From Candidatus Bruticola papionis (GTDB lineage Bacteria > Vulcanimicrobiota > Xenobia > Xenobiales > Xenobiaceae), in contig DHKB01000055.1 of NCBI GenBank assembly GCA_002407045.1, forward strand, positions 260 to 27,441: a DNA stretch of 27,182 bases, written 5' to 3'. Under the pieces are notes generated by a model. That model had not been told where the DNA came from. It saw only the letters and a list, made by a program, of their open reading frames with translations, and did not search any database. A program made the position numbers and the translations under genes. Shown here one piece after another: positions 1-7,043 of this stretch. The number at the start of each line of letters is the position of its first letter. The stretch's first letter is position 1.

Positions 1-2
1 AA

Positions 3-77
3 AGTAGGCCTAGCTTCAACCAGGGCAGGCCTAGCTTTAATCAAAGTAGGCCTAGCTTCAACCAGGGCAGGCCTAGT
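3..77 (+). repeat. Tandem 21-bp (42-bp higher order) coding repeat
   Basis: A 21-base unit encoding (S/G)RPSFNQ is repeated about 3.5 times. Alternate copies are more alike than neighbours (first residue Ser then Gly; TTC AAC CAG then TTT AAT CAA), so the array is best read as a 42-base unit duplicated. It may continue beyond the left edge. Confidence 0.8.
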
Positions 78-131
78 CGTCCATCCGGCAGCCGCCCCGA
101 AGGGCGTCGGAGAGGGCGCAGAGATAGATAA
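3..131 (+). CDS. C-terminal tail of a truncated gene, basic heptad-repeat region
   Basis: Only the last 42 codons and the stop (TAA at 129-131) of a gene entering from the left edge are visible. The reading frame starting at base 3 encodes a (S/G)RPSFNQ heptad repeated about three and a half times, followed by a very basic Arg/Gly/Ser-rich end. Such disordered Arg/Gly/Pro tails are common at the C-termini of DEAD-box RNA helicases, pseudouridine synthases and other RNA-binding proteins, but the catalytic part lies outside the window, so no product can be named. The frame is supported by the codon-level repeat with silent changes (TTC/TTT, AAC/AAT, CAG/CAA) and by a terminator right after the stop. 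The frame starting at base 1 also stays open to a stop at 133-135, so the choice of frame is an inference. Confidence 0.6.
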   Translation, partial: SRPSFNQGRPSFNQSRPSFNQGRPSRPSGSRPEGRRRGRRDR

Positions 132-160
132 ATAGATAGAGAAATCTATTTTGACTACGC

Positions 161-212
161 AAAAGGGTGAGAGTTAATTTCCAATATCAGCTCTCGCCCT
201 TTTATTATTTTT
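161..212 (+). terminator. Rho-independent terminator of the left-edge gene
   Basis: A 13-bp stem pairs 161-173 with 191-203 (one G-T wobble) across a 17-base loop. It is followed directly by a T-rich run, and it lies 30 bases after the stop of the truncated gene. Confidence 0.85.
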
Positions 213-287
213 TTATAAATATAAAGAGACACTCTCACAAATACAGACTTAAAGGAAAAATAAGCAAAAAGAGAGGAGCATTTGTTT

Positions 288-803
288 ATGATTTCCTACA
301 AGCAATACAGCAAAAAAATTATCCTGAGTACTTTTACTTTGCTTATTTTGGCTGCAACACCATTAGCTTCCCAAGCTTCCATTTATCCAACTAGTCATGG
401 TTCTCTTCCTCTTGTAGCTCAAAATTCTAGACGTCCTCCTCTTCCTCCACCGGAAGATAGATATTCAACTAGACCTCCTTCTCCAAACGTCAGCGAGCAG
501 AAAGCCAAAAGTCATCCTGAATATAGCATCCCAGAACGGCAAGGCTGGGACGATCGAGGCCGACAGGATTTCAGAAGGCCTCCTCATGAACAGCCAGGTT
601 TCGAGAAGCGCCCTCCAGCCAGGCCTCATGCTAAGCCCCCCAAACATAAAAATAAAGACAGAGATCGCGAGGTGCACCGTCCCCCCAGACATGGCGAAGA
701 TCCTAGAGAAATGCGCAAACCTCCCCATAAGCCAGAGTATGTTAAGCCAGAACCACGCCGCGACCGTGATCGCAAGAATCGCTATTCTAGAAAACGCAAA
801 TAA
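288..803 (+). CDS. Secreted proline/arginine-rich basic protein of unknown function
   Basis: The 171-residue product starts with a typical signal peptide: a Lys-containing n-region, a hydrophobic core around residues 11-24, and a likely cleavage near the ASQAS stretch at about residue 29. Everything after that is low complexity, rich in Pro, Arg, Lys, His and Asp, with many RPP, KPP and PPP motifs and a strongly basic end (RDRDRKNRYSRKRK). No folded domain is recognisable. I chose the ATG at 288 because a GAGAGGA ribosome site ends about 10 bases upstream; a TTG at 282 is the alternative. The gene stands alone between two terminator-like hairpins. It may be an exported polyanion-binding protein (DNA, teichoic-type polymer or LPS), but that is only an inference from charge. 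Confidence 0.7.
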   Translation: MISYKQYSKKIILSTFTLLILAATPLASQASIYPTSHGSLPLVAQNSRRPPLPPPEDRYSTRPPSPNVSEQKAKSHPEYSIPERQGWDDRGRQDFRRPPHEQPGFEKRPPARPHAKPPKHKNKDRDREVHRPPRHGEDPREMRKPPHKPEYVKPEPRRDRDRKNRYSRKRK

Positions 804-822
804 CTGGAATAATCAGAAATTG

Positions 823-875
823 ATATACAGCTAATGGCTATTCTGATAATTTCGGAAGGAAAAAGAGCTGTATAT
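823..875 (+). repeat. Perfect 10-bp inverted repeat upstream of dacB
   Basis: ATATACAGCT at 823-832 is exactly complementary to AGCTGTATAT at 866-875, with a 33-base loop. It overlaps a weak promoter-like pair (TTGATA at 820, GATAAT at 845, spacer 19). It may be an operator or an RNA hairpin; nothing in the sequence decides between these. Confidence 0.5.
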
Positions 876-916
876 TCTAAAAATTAAAAGCGCTCTTTAG
901 CGAAGATAATTAGTAG

Positions 917-956
917 AGCCCGCGTTCAGTTTCCAACAAACTGGCGCGGGCTTTGG
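917..956 (+). terminator. GC-rich hairpin between the basic secreted protein gene and dacB
   Basis: GCCCGCG at 918-924 pairs with CGCGGGC at 945-951, extended by CAGTTT/AAACTG closer to the loop. Only a short T run follows. It probably terminates the upstream gene, although it lies about 115 bases after that stop and only 24 bases before the dacB start, so it could also act in the dacB leader. Confidence 0.55.
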
Positions 957-974
957 ATTGTAGTATTGCCCAAT

Positions 975-2420
975 ATGAATATCACTAAACTCAGACGCTT
1001 CTTCGGCGTCGCTCTTTGTCTTGGTGCCATCACCTTAGGAATACCGATTTTATCATCCCATGTCATGGCTACTGACGATCAGACCCCTATACTGAAACGT
1101 ACACTCCTCAGTATTGTGCAAAATGCCAAAGTCGACGAAAAGACTAAAGTCGGCGTTTATGTAAAAGTCCTGGAAAACGGTAAAGTTGTCTTTTCTTCAG
1201 ACGGCAATACTCCGCTGGTGCCAGCTTCCAACTTAAAAGTCCTCACTACGGCGACCGCCCTAAGTATGCTAGGCCCCAATTACCGTTTAAAAACTGAATT
1301 ATGCGGTCCTTTGCCCAACGGTAACGGCCAAATCGAAGGTAATTTATATTTACGCGGTAACGGCGATCCCACAACGACTCCTCCTTACGATCAACCTTGC
1401 ACAGCTCCCTATGCAGAATTTATAAAAAATCTCAAAGCGGCCAACGTTAGAGAGATTACCGGCGACTTAGTTGCCGACGATTCTGTTTTTGATCGTCAGC
1501 ATCTCCCCCAAGGCTGGCTCGATCATTATCGTCTCGATTCCTTTTCCGCTCCAGTAGGCGGTCTCTCTCTCAATGGCAACCTCATTGAAGCGATAGTTTC
1601 GCCTTTGGGCTGCAGCTTAGAGCCAGAGTGTTCTACTATGTCTATCGAAACAAAATATGAAGGCGGTTACGATACAGCTGTCGAGCGTCCTAAAGGTAGC
1701 AATGTAGTGCAAGTACTCGGTTCAGCGCCAGGTGGCGAAGTGCGCCGTCAAATTTGCGTGGAGGATCCACCTCTTTTCAGTATAGGCGTATTTAAAAAAT
1801 TACTCGATAAAGAGAATATTATCGTTAGGGGCAAAGTGCGTTTAATCGATCCAGCTGGCGAAGCAGCCTTGGCTAGCAATTTGCCTCGCTATGGAATCCA
1901 TTTTTCTTTACCTGTCGCTACTATTATCCAAGAAATCAATCACGAAAGTGACAATCTTTTTGCTGAACATCTCTATCGCTACGTAGGTCAGATGACTTCA
2001 GGCCAAGGCAGTGCCGCCAGTGGTATGCAAGCTTGCAAAAACTTCTTACAAGATAACCACATCAATACCACAAATTTGAAAATGGTCGACGGTTGCGGTC
2101 TTTCTCCCGAAAACAGAATTTCCCCAAATCAGTTAGCCAACGTTTTGGACGCTATGGATCGCAGCTATTACAGAAGCTGGTACAAAGAGAGCTTACCTCA
2201 TAGCGGTCGAGGCACTTTGCGTGGGCGCTTAGGGGGTGTGGAGGTAAGAGCCAAAACTGGCACTCTAGATCACGATTCTTCTCTAACCGGTTATGTAATT
2301 ACAGCTGCTGGACAAGAACTCATATTCTCAGTTATTGTCAACGACGCTCCCATTTGGACAGCCGTAGATACTCAAAATAATGTAGTGCAAACTTTAAGCG
2401 CTTGGGGAACCCGCTTGTAG
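975..2420 (+). CDS. dacB: D-alanyl-D-alanine carboxypeptidase/endopeptidase (PBP4, peptidase S13)
   Basis: This penicillin-binding protein removes the terminal D-Ala from peptidoglycan stem peptides and may also cut cross-links, acting outside the cytoplasmic membrane. Its 481 residues begin with a signal peptide (hydrophobic core at about 10-30). All three active-site motifs of the S13 serine DD-peptidases are visible: SNLK at 85-88 (catalytic Ser and Lys), SDN at 325-327 and KTG at 427-429, followed by the family-typical SSLTGYV stretch. The length matches the family (about 450-500 residues). The ATG at 975 is preferred; a TTG at 966 in the same frame is possible, and neither has a strong ribosome site. 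A large hairpin terminator follows the stop. The gene is monocistronic and convergent with the XdhC-like gene. Confidence 0.95.
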   Translation: MNITKLRRFFGVALCLGAITLGIPILSSHVMATDDQTPILKRTLLSIVQNAKVDEKTKVGVYVKVLENGKVVFSSDGNTPLVPASNLKVLTTATALSMLGPNYRLKTELCGPLPNGNGQIEGNLYLRGNGDPTTTPPYDQPCTAPYAEFIKNLKAANVREITGDLVADDSVFDRQHLPQGWLDHYRLDSFSAPVGGLSLNGNLIEAIVSPLGCSLEPECSTMSIETKYEGGYDTAVERPKGSNVVQVLGSAPGGEVRRQICVEDPPLFSIGVFKKLLDKENIIVRGKVRLIDPAGEAALASNLPRYGIHFSLPVATIIQEINHESDNLFAEHLYRYVGQMTSGQGSAASGMQACKNFLQDNHINTTNLKMVDGCGLSPENRISPNQLANVLDAMDRSYYRSWYKESLPHSGRGTLRGRLGGVEVRAKTGTLDHDSSLTGYVITAAGQELIFSVIVNDAPIWTAVDTQNNVVQTLSAWGTRL

Positions 2421-2440
2421 TTTAGAAAAAGGGAATCAAA

Positions 2441-2510
2441 AATAGCTAAGTTCAAGAGCAATAGACCTCAAAATCTGAGGCTCATGCTGATTAACTTAGC
2501 TATTTTTTTT
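2441..2510. terminator. Bidirectional terminator between dacB and the xdhC-like gene
   Basis: AATAGCTAAGTT at 2441-2452 pairs perfectly with AACTTAGCTATT at 2493-2504, with an inner CCTCA/TGAGG stem. A run of T follows on the + strand, and an A-rich flank on the other side supplies a T run for the - strand. It sits between two convergent genes. Confidence 0.9.
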
Positions 2511-2520
2511 GATTTTTAGC

Positions 2521-3705
2521 CTAAGCTTGGCGATGCAACTTATCTACGGTTGCTTTATTTAAACTCACCAACTCAGTGTGGCCGCCTCTAAAAGCGCTGA
2601 TAATTTCTGCCATAATAGAAACAGCTATTTCTTCAGGAGTTTCACCACCTAAATCCAAACCAATAGGTGCGTGCACTTTAGCTAGCCAAGAGACGGCCAC
2701 GCCGTCAGCAAGTAAGTGCTCCATAATAATTGCAGTACGTCTGCGACTACCAATCATACCTATATAGCCAAGCTCTTTGCCTATTAAGCAGCGCAAACAC
2801 TCTTCATCGTGTTTGTGGCCTCTAGTTACCAGTACAACAGCGCAATTTTTATCTAAATTGGGCTCCAATTCGGCGAAAAATTCAGCAAACGGCTTAGAAA
2901 TAACCTTCACGCCTTCGACAAACAAACTAGGATCAGCGTACAATGGACGATCATCATTGACGGTAACATCAAAACCACACATTTTGCCTATAGCTGCCAC
3001 AGGACGCGATACGTGTCCAGCTCCAGCAATATAAAGGCGTTTGGAAGGAGCAATTGGCTCAGCGAATATTTCCATTTCACGATCGCTACAAGATATGACT
3101 TTACATAAAGCGCCTTCGTTAGCGAGAGCTTCTTCAGCTAAAGAACACAAGGCAGCCGACAATTCGTCATTGTCAAGAGAGTTATCTTCACTTTGTAAAC
3201 CATCTTGGCTACCATAAAGCCAATGCTTACCTAAAAGAGGCTCTTCTTGCGAAGTAATTGGAGCTGACGAGCAAGCTGTATGTTTGTGTGCTCCCAAACA
3301 GACCAAATTTACTACAGTTTGCCCTTTATCAAGCAAACGCTCCAACATCTCCTCCATAAGCTTTACTTTAGCAAGCTGTCCCTTAAAAGTTTCCACCAAC
3401 ACTAATAAACGACCGCCGCAAATCATGGCCTCGCCGCCATCTTTTTGCAAGTCACCAGTGTGAGCCAAATTTACATTAATTAAAGAGTTGCCACCCTTAC
3501 GAGCTGCGGCTTTAGCCTCTTGCCAAGCCTCAGCCTCTGGGCAACCGCCACCAATAGTTCCTACGACCTTACCAGCGCTGTCAACTAGCATTTTGGCACC
3601 AGCTCCACGAGGAGTAGATCCGTAAGCCTTAACTACTGTCACCAAAGAAAAAGGCTCTTGACTGCGCAAATATTGACGCCAGCGCCCGTAAAGTATAGTA
3701 CTCAT
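2521..3705 (-). CDS. XdhC/CoxI family protein (molybdenum-cofactor insertion type)
   Basis: XdhC proteins bind molybdenum cofactor, help sulfurate it and deliver it to xanthine-dehydrogenase-type enzymes. The 394-residue product has both family domains. The N-terminal XdhC_CoxI part has GSTPRGAGAKM at about 29-39, GTIGGGCPEAE at 49-59 and GGEAMICGG at 90-98. The C-terminal Rossmann part has GAGH at about 228-231, a VTRGHKHD stretch and the GYIGMIGSRRR motif. The start at 3705 is chosen because AAGGAG sits 6 bases upstream; an earlier ATG (at 3732) lacks one. The middle, about residues 110-215, is an acidic, poorly conserved linker. No molybdenum hydroxylase subunit genes are adjacent, so its client must lie elsewhere. 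The gene is monocistronic, behind a terminator. Confidence 0.9.
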   Translation of the reverse strand: MSTILYGRWRQYLRSQEPFSLVTVVKAYGSTPRGAGAKMLVDSAGKVVGTIGGGCPEAEAWQEAKAAARKGGNSLINVNLAHTGDLQKDGGEAMICGGRLLVLVETFKGQLAKVKLMEEMLERLLDKGQTVVNLVCLGAHKHTACSSAPITSQEEPLLGKHWLYGSQDGLQSEDNSLDNDELSAALCSLAEEALANEGALCKVISCSDREMEIFAEPIAPSKRLYIAGAGHVSRPVAAIGKMCGFDVTVNDDRPLYADPSLFVEGVKVISKPFAEFFAELEPNLDKNCAVVLVTRGHKHDEECLRCLIGKELGYIGMIGSRRRTAIIMEHLLADGVAVSWLAKVHAPIGLDLGGETPEEIAVSIMAEIISAFRGGHTELVSLNKATVDKLHRQA

Positions 3706-3744
3706 TGTAAACTCCTTATGCTTGTCATTCATTTAATATTTTTC

Positions 3745-3797
3745 CAAAATTAAAAAGCCCAGCTTCGGAAAGAATAGTTACTGAAGCTGAGCCTTTT
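3745..3797 (-). terminator. Terminator of the five-gene operon
   Basis: On the - strand a stem (3796-3781 with 3766-3754, one bulge and one mismatch) is followed by CTTTTTAATTTT. It lies about 60 bases downstream of the small membrane protein gene. Confidence 0.75.
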
Positions 3798-3857
3798 ATT
3801 TGCTAACAATTTAGAGACGTACCTACATTAAAAAACCAAAAGCAAATGTACCTAACT

Positions 3858-4379
3858 TTAAGAAGGATTCTGGTTTTCTCCTGTTTTGGCCTCAGGCTCT
3901 AGTTCCGATTTACTATCTTGCTCTGGTTGCGAAGTTTCAGTGGCTTCCAAAGGCCATACTTTACACAAATCGGTAGCTAAAAGAGCTCCATCATCGTGAT
4001 AATTGTCGATCAAAAATTCCGTAATCGAAGCATAATCAGCTCTTACTTTAGAATCTGACAATGCCAGAGCTTTAGTATAGAATTCGTCACAGACCTTGCC
4101 AGTAAGTAATGCCGATTTGGGAGCGAAATCATTGGCTTGGTTCAAATAGTGCCAAGTAGTCTCTGCTCCTAAAGCCATAAAAACTTTAACAGCCAGGCCA
4201 GGCTCAATAGAACGCAAAAAAAGCCAGGCTTTTCGAGCAGAACTTAAACTTTCAAACTTGGGAGCGCCACCACGCTTTTCGTACCAATAAAGCACAGCCA
4301 TAATAACGATAATCGGCAACACAGCCAACGCTACCATACCGGAATTGTCAAAATTTGCAGTTACAGCTAATATTTCCAT
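3858..4379 (-). CDS. Small membrane-anchored protein of unknown function
   Basis: The 173-residue product has one clear transmembrane helix at about residues 14-32, then a basic flank (YEKRGG). The positive charge after the helix suggests that the C-terminal domain is cytoplasmic. The soluble part, about 40-145, is helical; the stretch around 45-75 (KAWLFLRSIEPGLAVKVFMALG) faintly recalls the helical repeat of FliG-type proteins (K-A-x-x-L-x-x-I/L-x-x-x-L-A-x-x-V-x-x-x-L), but this is too weak to name it. The last 30 residues are acidic and disordered. The start codon shares one base with the stop of the upstream SIS-domain gene (TAATG), so the two are probably translationally coupled and functionally linked. 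Confidence 0.75.
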   Translation of the reverse strand: MEILAVTANFDNSGMVALAVLPIIVIMAVLYWYEKRGGAPKFESLSSARKAWLFLRSIEPGLAVKVFMALGAETTWHYLNQANDFAPKSALLTGKVCDEFYTKALALSDSKVRADYASITEFLIDNYHDDGALLATDLCKVWPLEATETSQPEQDSKSELEPEAKTGENQNPS

Positions 4380-5470
4380 TATTTTACACCAGGACGCTCT
4401 TTAAGTTGCATACGTGGATGCTCAAGATGCTTAGGATTATCAGGATTGACACCTCTGGACATGGCTATATAGAACATCATGAATTGTACTACTGGCAACA
4501 GAAGCAAGACACGAGCGATCTCACTAACTCCTGATTTAAGTTCTAAAAGGTCATCACAACGAGTCATAAGATCATTGGCTCCATCTTCAGCCAACATCAC
4601 TCGACGAGCTCTAGTAATAGCCAAATCGGCCATAACCCTTTCTTCTACAACTCTGAAAGTGTTAGAGACCATACCTACGATTAAAGTCTGGTTAGTAGCA
4701 TAGCCATAGTAACCATGACGATATTCTATAAAATAGTTACTAGTACTAGGTAAACCGGCTACTCTAGAGATCAAATAAGCGGCTTCTTTAGCTACTCCTT
4801 CAAAGGGGCCAGATCCTAAAAAGACGATATTGCTCAATTTATCCATTAGCACAATTTGTTGAGCTTTAACTTGCCAATCTTTTAAATGAGCACCCAAAAT
4901 TTCGGGAAGTGAGTTAAGTTCATTTAACAGTACTTGCTTGCCACAAATCCAGCCCACCAAAGTCATACAAGCCAAAAGGATACCATTAGCACTCAAAATA
5001 GGAATCTTCATCTTCCCTTTTAATTCAGGGAAAACGATTGAAGTAATGGCCAGCCCCTCTTCTAAAGAAGCACTTTCGCCTACTTCAAAGGCAATAATCT
5101 GAGCTTTAGGATCAAGTTGCTTAAGTCTTTCTACTCCCCACCCTATTTCTTGAGCAATTTCGGGCGCAGAAAGAACTACGACCAAAGTACGAATACGAGC
5201 ATCATAAGGAGGACGACGACCGAACATAAGCTCGCTGGCCGTCACAGCTAAAGAGTTCAATCCGGAAACTAAGTGGGTAATTTTAGCAGCCGAGAGTCCA
5301 ATATTATAAAAATCGGAAGTAGACACATAGACAACCTGGCCGAAATTTTGCTTGCGAATCCACTCCACCATGGAAGCGCTCTTGGAAGCCATAGTTTCTA
5401 AAACTTTGCGCCAAACTTTTGGTTGGTCTTGCATTTCGTTAAAGAAGATGGAACCTTTTCTGTAAAGCAT
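4379..5470 (-). CDS. SIS-domain protein, AgaS/GlmS-isomerase-like amino-sugar phosphate enzyme
   Basis: SIS domains bind phosphosugars and occur in GlmS, AgaS-type deaminases and isomerases. The 363-residue product begins with an N-terminal QPKVW stretch like that of GlmS/AgaS/FrlB proteins. It shows two SIS-type halves (about 40-185 and 205-345), the second containing the EYRHG motif that precedes the active-site region. It ends with a GVNPDNPKHL segment, typical of the C-terminal tail of this group. It lacks the glutaminase domain of GlmS, so it would not use glutamine. The substrate cannot be read from sequence; an amino-sugar phosphate of wall metabolism fits the neighbouring SpoIID gene. 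A GAGAGG site lies 5-6 bases before the ATG. It is the fourth gene of a - strand cluster. Confidence 0.8.
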   Translation of the reverse strand: MLYRKGSIFFNEMQDQPKVWRKVLETMASKSASMVEWIRKQNFGQVVYVSTSDFYNIGLSAAKITHLVSGLNSLAVTASELMFGRRPPYDARIRTLVVVLSAPEIAQEIGWGVERLKQLDPKAQIIAFEVGESASLEEGLAITSIVFPELKGKMKIPILSANGILLACMTLVGWICGKQVLLNELNSLPEILGAHLKDWQVKAQQIVLMDKLSNIVFLGSGPFEGVAKEAAYLISRVAGLPSTSNYFIEYRHGYYGYATNQTLIVGMVSNTFRVVEERVMADLAITRARRVMLAEDGANDLMTRCDDLLELKSGVSEIARVLLLLPVVQFMMFYIAMSRGVNPDNPKHLEHPRMQLKERPGVK

Positions 5471-5500
5471 TATACCCTCTCATTTCCGACCGGATCTTTT

Positions 5501-5527
5501 TGCACTTTCTCTATCGCAGAAAATGCA
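5501..5527. repeat. Hairpin-forming inverted repeat in the spoIID-like/SIS intergenic gap
   Basis: TGCACTTTCT at 5501-5510 is nearly complementary to AGAAAATGCA at 5518-5527. A T run follows only on the + strand, where no gene needs it. On the coding (-) strand it lies about 30 bases before the SIS gene start, so a modest regulatory or RNA-processing role is possible. Confidence 0.35.
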
Positions 5528-5552
5528 CTTTTTTTTCAATTCTATGCTGCTT

Positions 5553-7043
5553 TTATTTGTCCAAGACCAAATTCTCCAGAGAATCGATCTGAGTATTGAC
5601 AAAATATCTGGCTAGAATCTGAACATAATCTTTACCCCGCTTAGCCATGCCCATAGCTCCCCATTGGCACATGCCCACTCCATGCCCCCATCCTTGCCCA
5701 GATAAAACAATATAATTAGATTGCTTCTTGGGCAAGCGCAAATCAGCAATTTCTTCTTCCAAGTCCTTTTCCGTTTCCAAAAGGTCTAGAACTTGACCCA
5801 TAATAGGAGTCGTTTGCTCAGAATGTACATTTTCTACTTCCGGACTTTGGAAAAGCCCTTCTGTAATAGCAAACTTCGTCGAAGGCAAAGAGCGAATATT
5901 GCCAGTCGAATCTTTAAAGCGTAAAGCAGAACGAACAGCGCCATATTCCAAAAGCATCGTCGAATCATTTTCAAAATGTACTTTCAATTTGGCAACTCGT
6001 CCTGAAGGCCCTTGCTCAACGACTTCCAAACCGACCACAGATCCCAGTTTTTTCCCGAAATATTGGCTAAGCTCCTGCCCAAGTTCATCCTTGCTCCAGC
6101 GAGCTTGCCAAGAGGCATAAGGAGAAGAGGCACAGTCAGCCATTCCTTGTTCGTCTATACAATCGACACTCATAAGGTAAGGCTCGGAGCAAGAACCGTA
6201 AACATATAGAGGACTTTCTGTCTTACCTCCGCAAGCTGAATGATACAAAGCTTGACCAGCTAGCTTACCACGATAAGTTAGAACCAGCCCAAGTGTTTCG
6301 GCTACAGCCTTATCGGAAATAGACGCTTCCGCTGAGGCGCCTCCATAAACCTGAGAGCGAGTCCCGCAATCTACATCGTAAGTTTTGTTAGAGAAACGTC
6401 GAGCCAGAGCATAAGTTCTGGCAACTACAGCTTGAGCTTTAACAGCCTCAAGAGAGTTGCATAAAAGTTCTTTAGACACGACACCACGCAAGTAATCTTC
6501 CAACGAAACGCAATTGATTAGTCTGAAACTGTTGGCCTCGCGTTCAACTTTAATGCATCCCCTGTATAATGTGCCTCTCACTTGCAAAACATATCCAGAT
6601 GTGCAACTAAATATTTCACCATTACCATTAAGCGTGATTTCACACTCAGGTGCTTCGCTTAATCTACCATCAACTATTAAGTTACCACTATCAATTTGAC
6701 AAGAAGCAGGATATAAAGACGGCGATGGTTCTGTAACAGTGCATAATTTCACAGATCCGCTACCTTGATAGATAAGTACGCGAATAGGATTGTGCAAATC
6801 TGACAATTGGTCTATAGACTCTGTGCCTTTGGGAGCCGAGTTATGCTGTCTTGCCTCGTCGCCATTTGGAGAGACATTAGCAGAGGCCTCTTCACCATAC
6901 AAATGTACTGCCGATGTAGGGACAGGCTGGGGTGATTGCTTATGGCGACGACCTAAAGCCTGGTCAGAGCTTACAAGCAATAGAGCCATCACCATAAGCG
7001 CCACAACTAGATTTAAGTTAATAATAGTTAACTTGGTCTTCAT
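5553..7043 (-). CDS. SpoIID/LytB-domain protein, probable exported peptidoglycan glycan-strand enzyme
   Basis: SpoIID is a lytic transglycosylase acting on denuded glycan strands in sporulating Firmicutes; non-sporulating phyla carry relatives of mostly unknown role. The 496-residue product has a signal peptide (core about 8-25) and a disordered spacer to about residue 85. The SpoIID fold follows: LEDYLRGVVSKEL at 181-193 (Glu192 at the catalytic-Glu position), VKAQAVVARTYA at 201-212, CGGKTE at 271-276 and the signature GQGWGHGVGMCQWGA from 449. A 50-60 residue charged insert before that signature is unusual. Many Cys residues are consistent with disulfides in an exported protein. The start overlaps the upstream pseudokinase-FGE gene by 26 bases, implying coupling. 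No spore genes are in view, so a vegetative wall role is more likely. Confidence 0.88.
   Translation of the reverse strand: MKTKLTIINLNLVVALMVMALLLVSSDQALGRRHKQSPQPVPTSAVHLYGEEASANVSPNGDEARQHNSAPKGTESIDQLSDLHNPIRVLIYQGSGSVKLCTVTEPSPSLYPASCQIDSGNLIVDGRLSEAPECEITLNGNGEIFSCTSGYVLQVRGTLYRGCIKVEREANSFRLINCVSLEDYLRGVVSKELLCNSLEAVKAQAVVARTYALARRFSNKTYDVDCGTRSQVYGGASAEASISDKAVAETLGLVLTYRGKLAGQALYHSACGGKTESPLYVYGSCSEPYLMSVDCIDEQGMADCASSPYASWQARWSKDELGQELSQYFGKKLGSVVGLEVVEQGPSGRVAKLKVHFENDSTMLLEYGAVRSALRFKDSTGNIRSLPSTKFAITEGLFQSPEVENVHSEQTTPIMGQVLDLLETEKDLEEEIADLRLPKKQSNYIVLSGQGWGHGVGMCQWGAMGMAKRGKDYVQILARYFVNTQIDSLENLVLDK

Noticed and set aside
3..77. CRISPR array
   Set aside because: Units are 21 bases without spacers, repeats are direct and in a coding frame.
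465..728. A - strand open frame and a second + frame within the basic secreted protein gene
   Set aside because: Proline-rich GC-biased codons create open frames in other phases; the 288-803 frame has a ribosome site and a signal peptide, the others do not.
5553..7043. Sign of a sporulating Firmicute
   Set aside because: SpoIID/LytB domains occur in many non-sporulating phyla, and no other sporulation gene is in the window.
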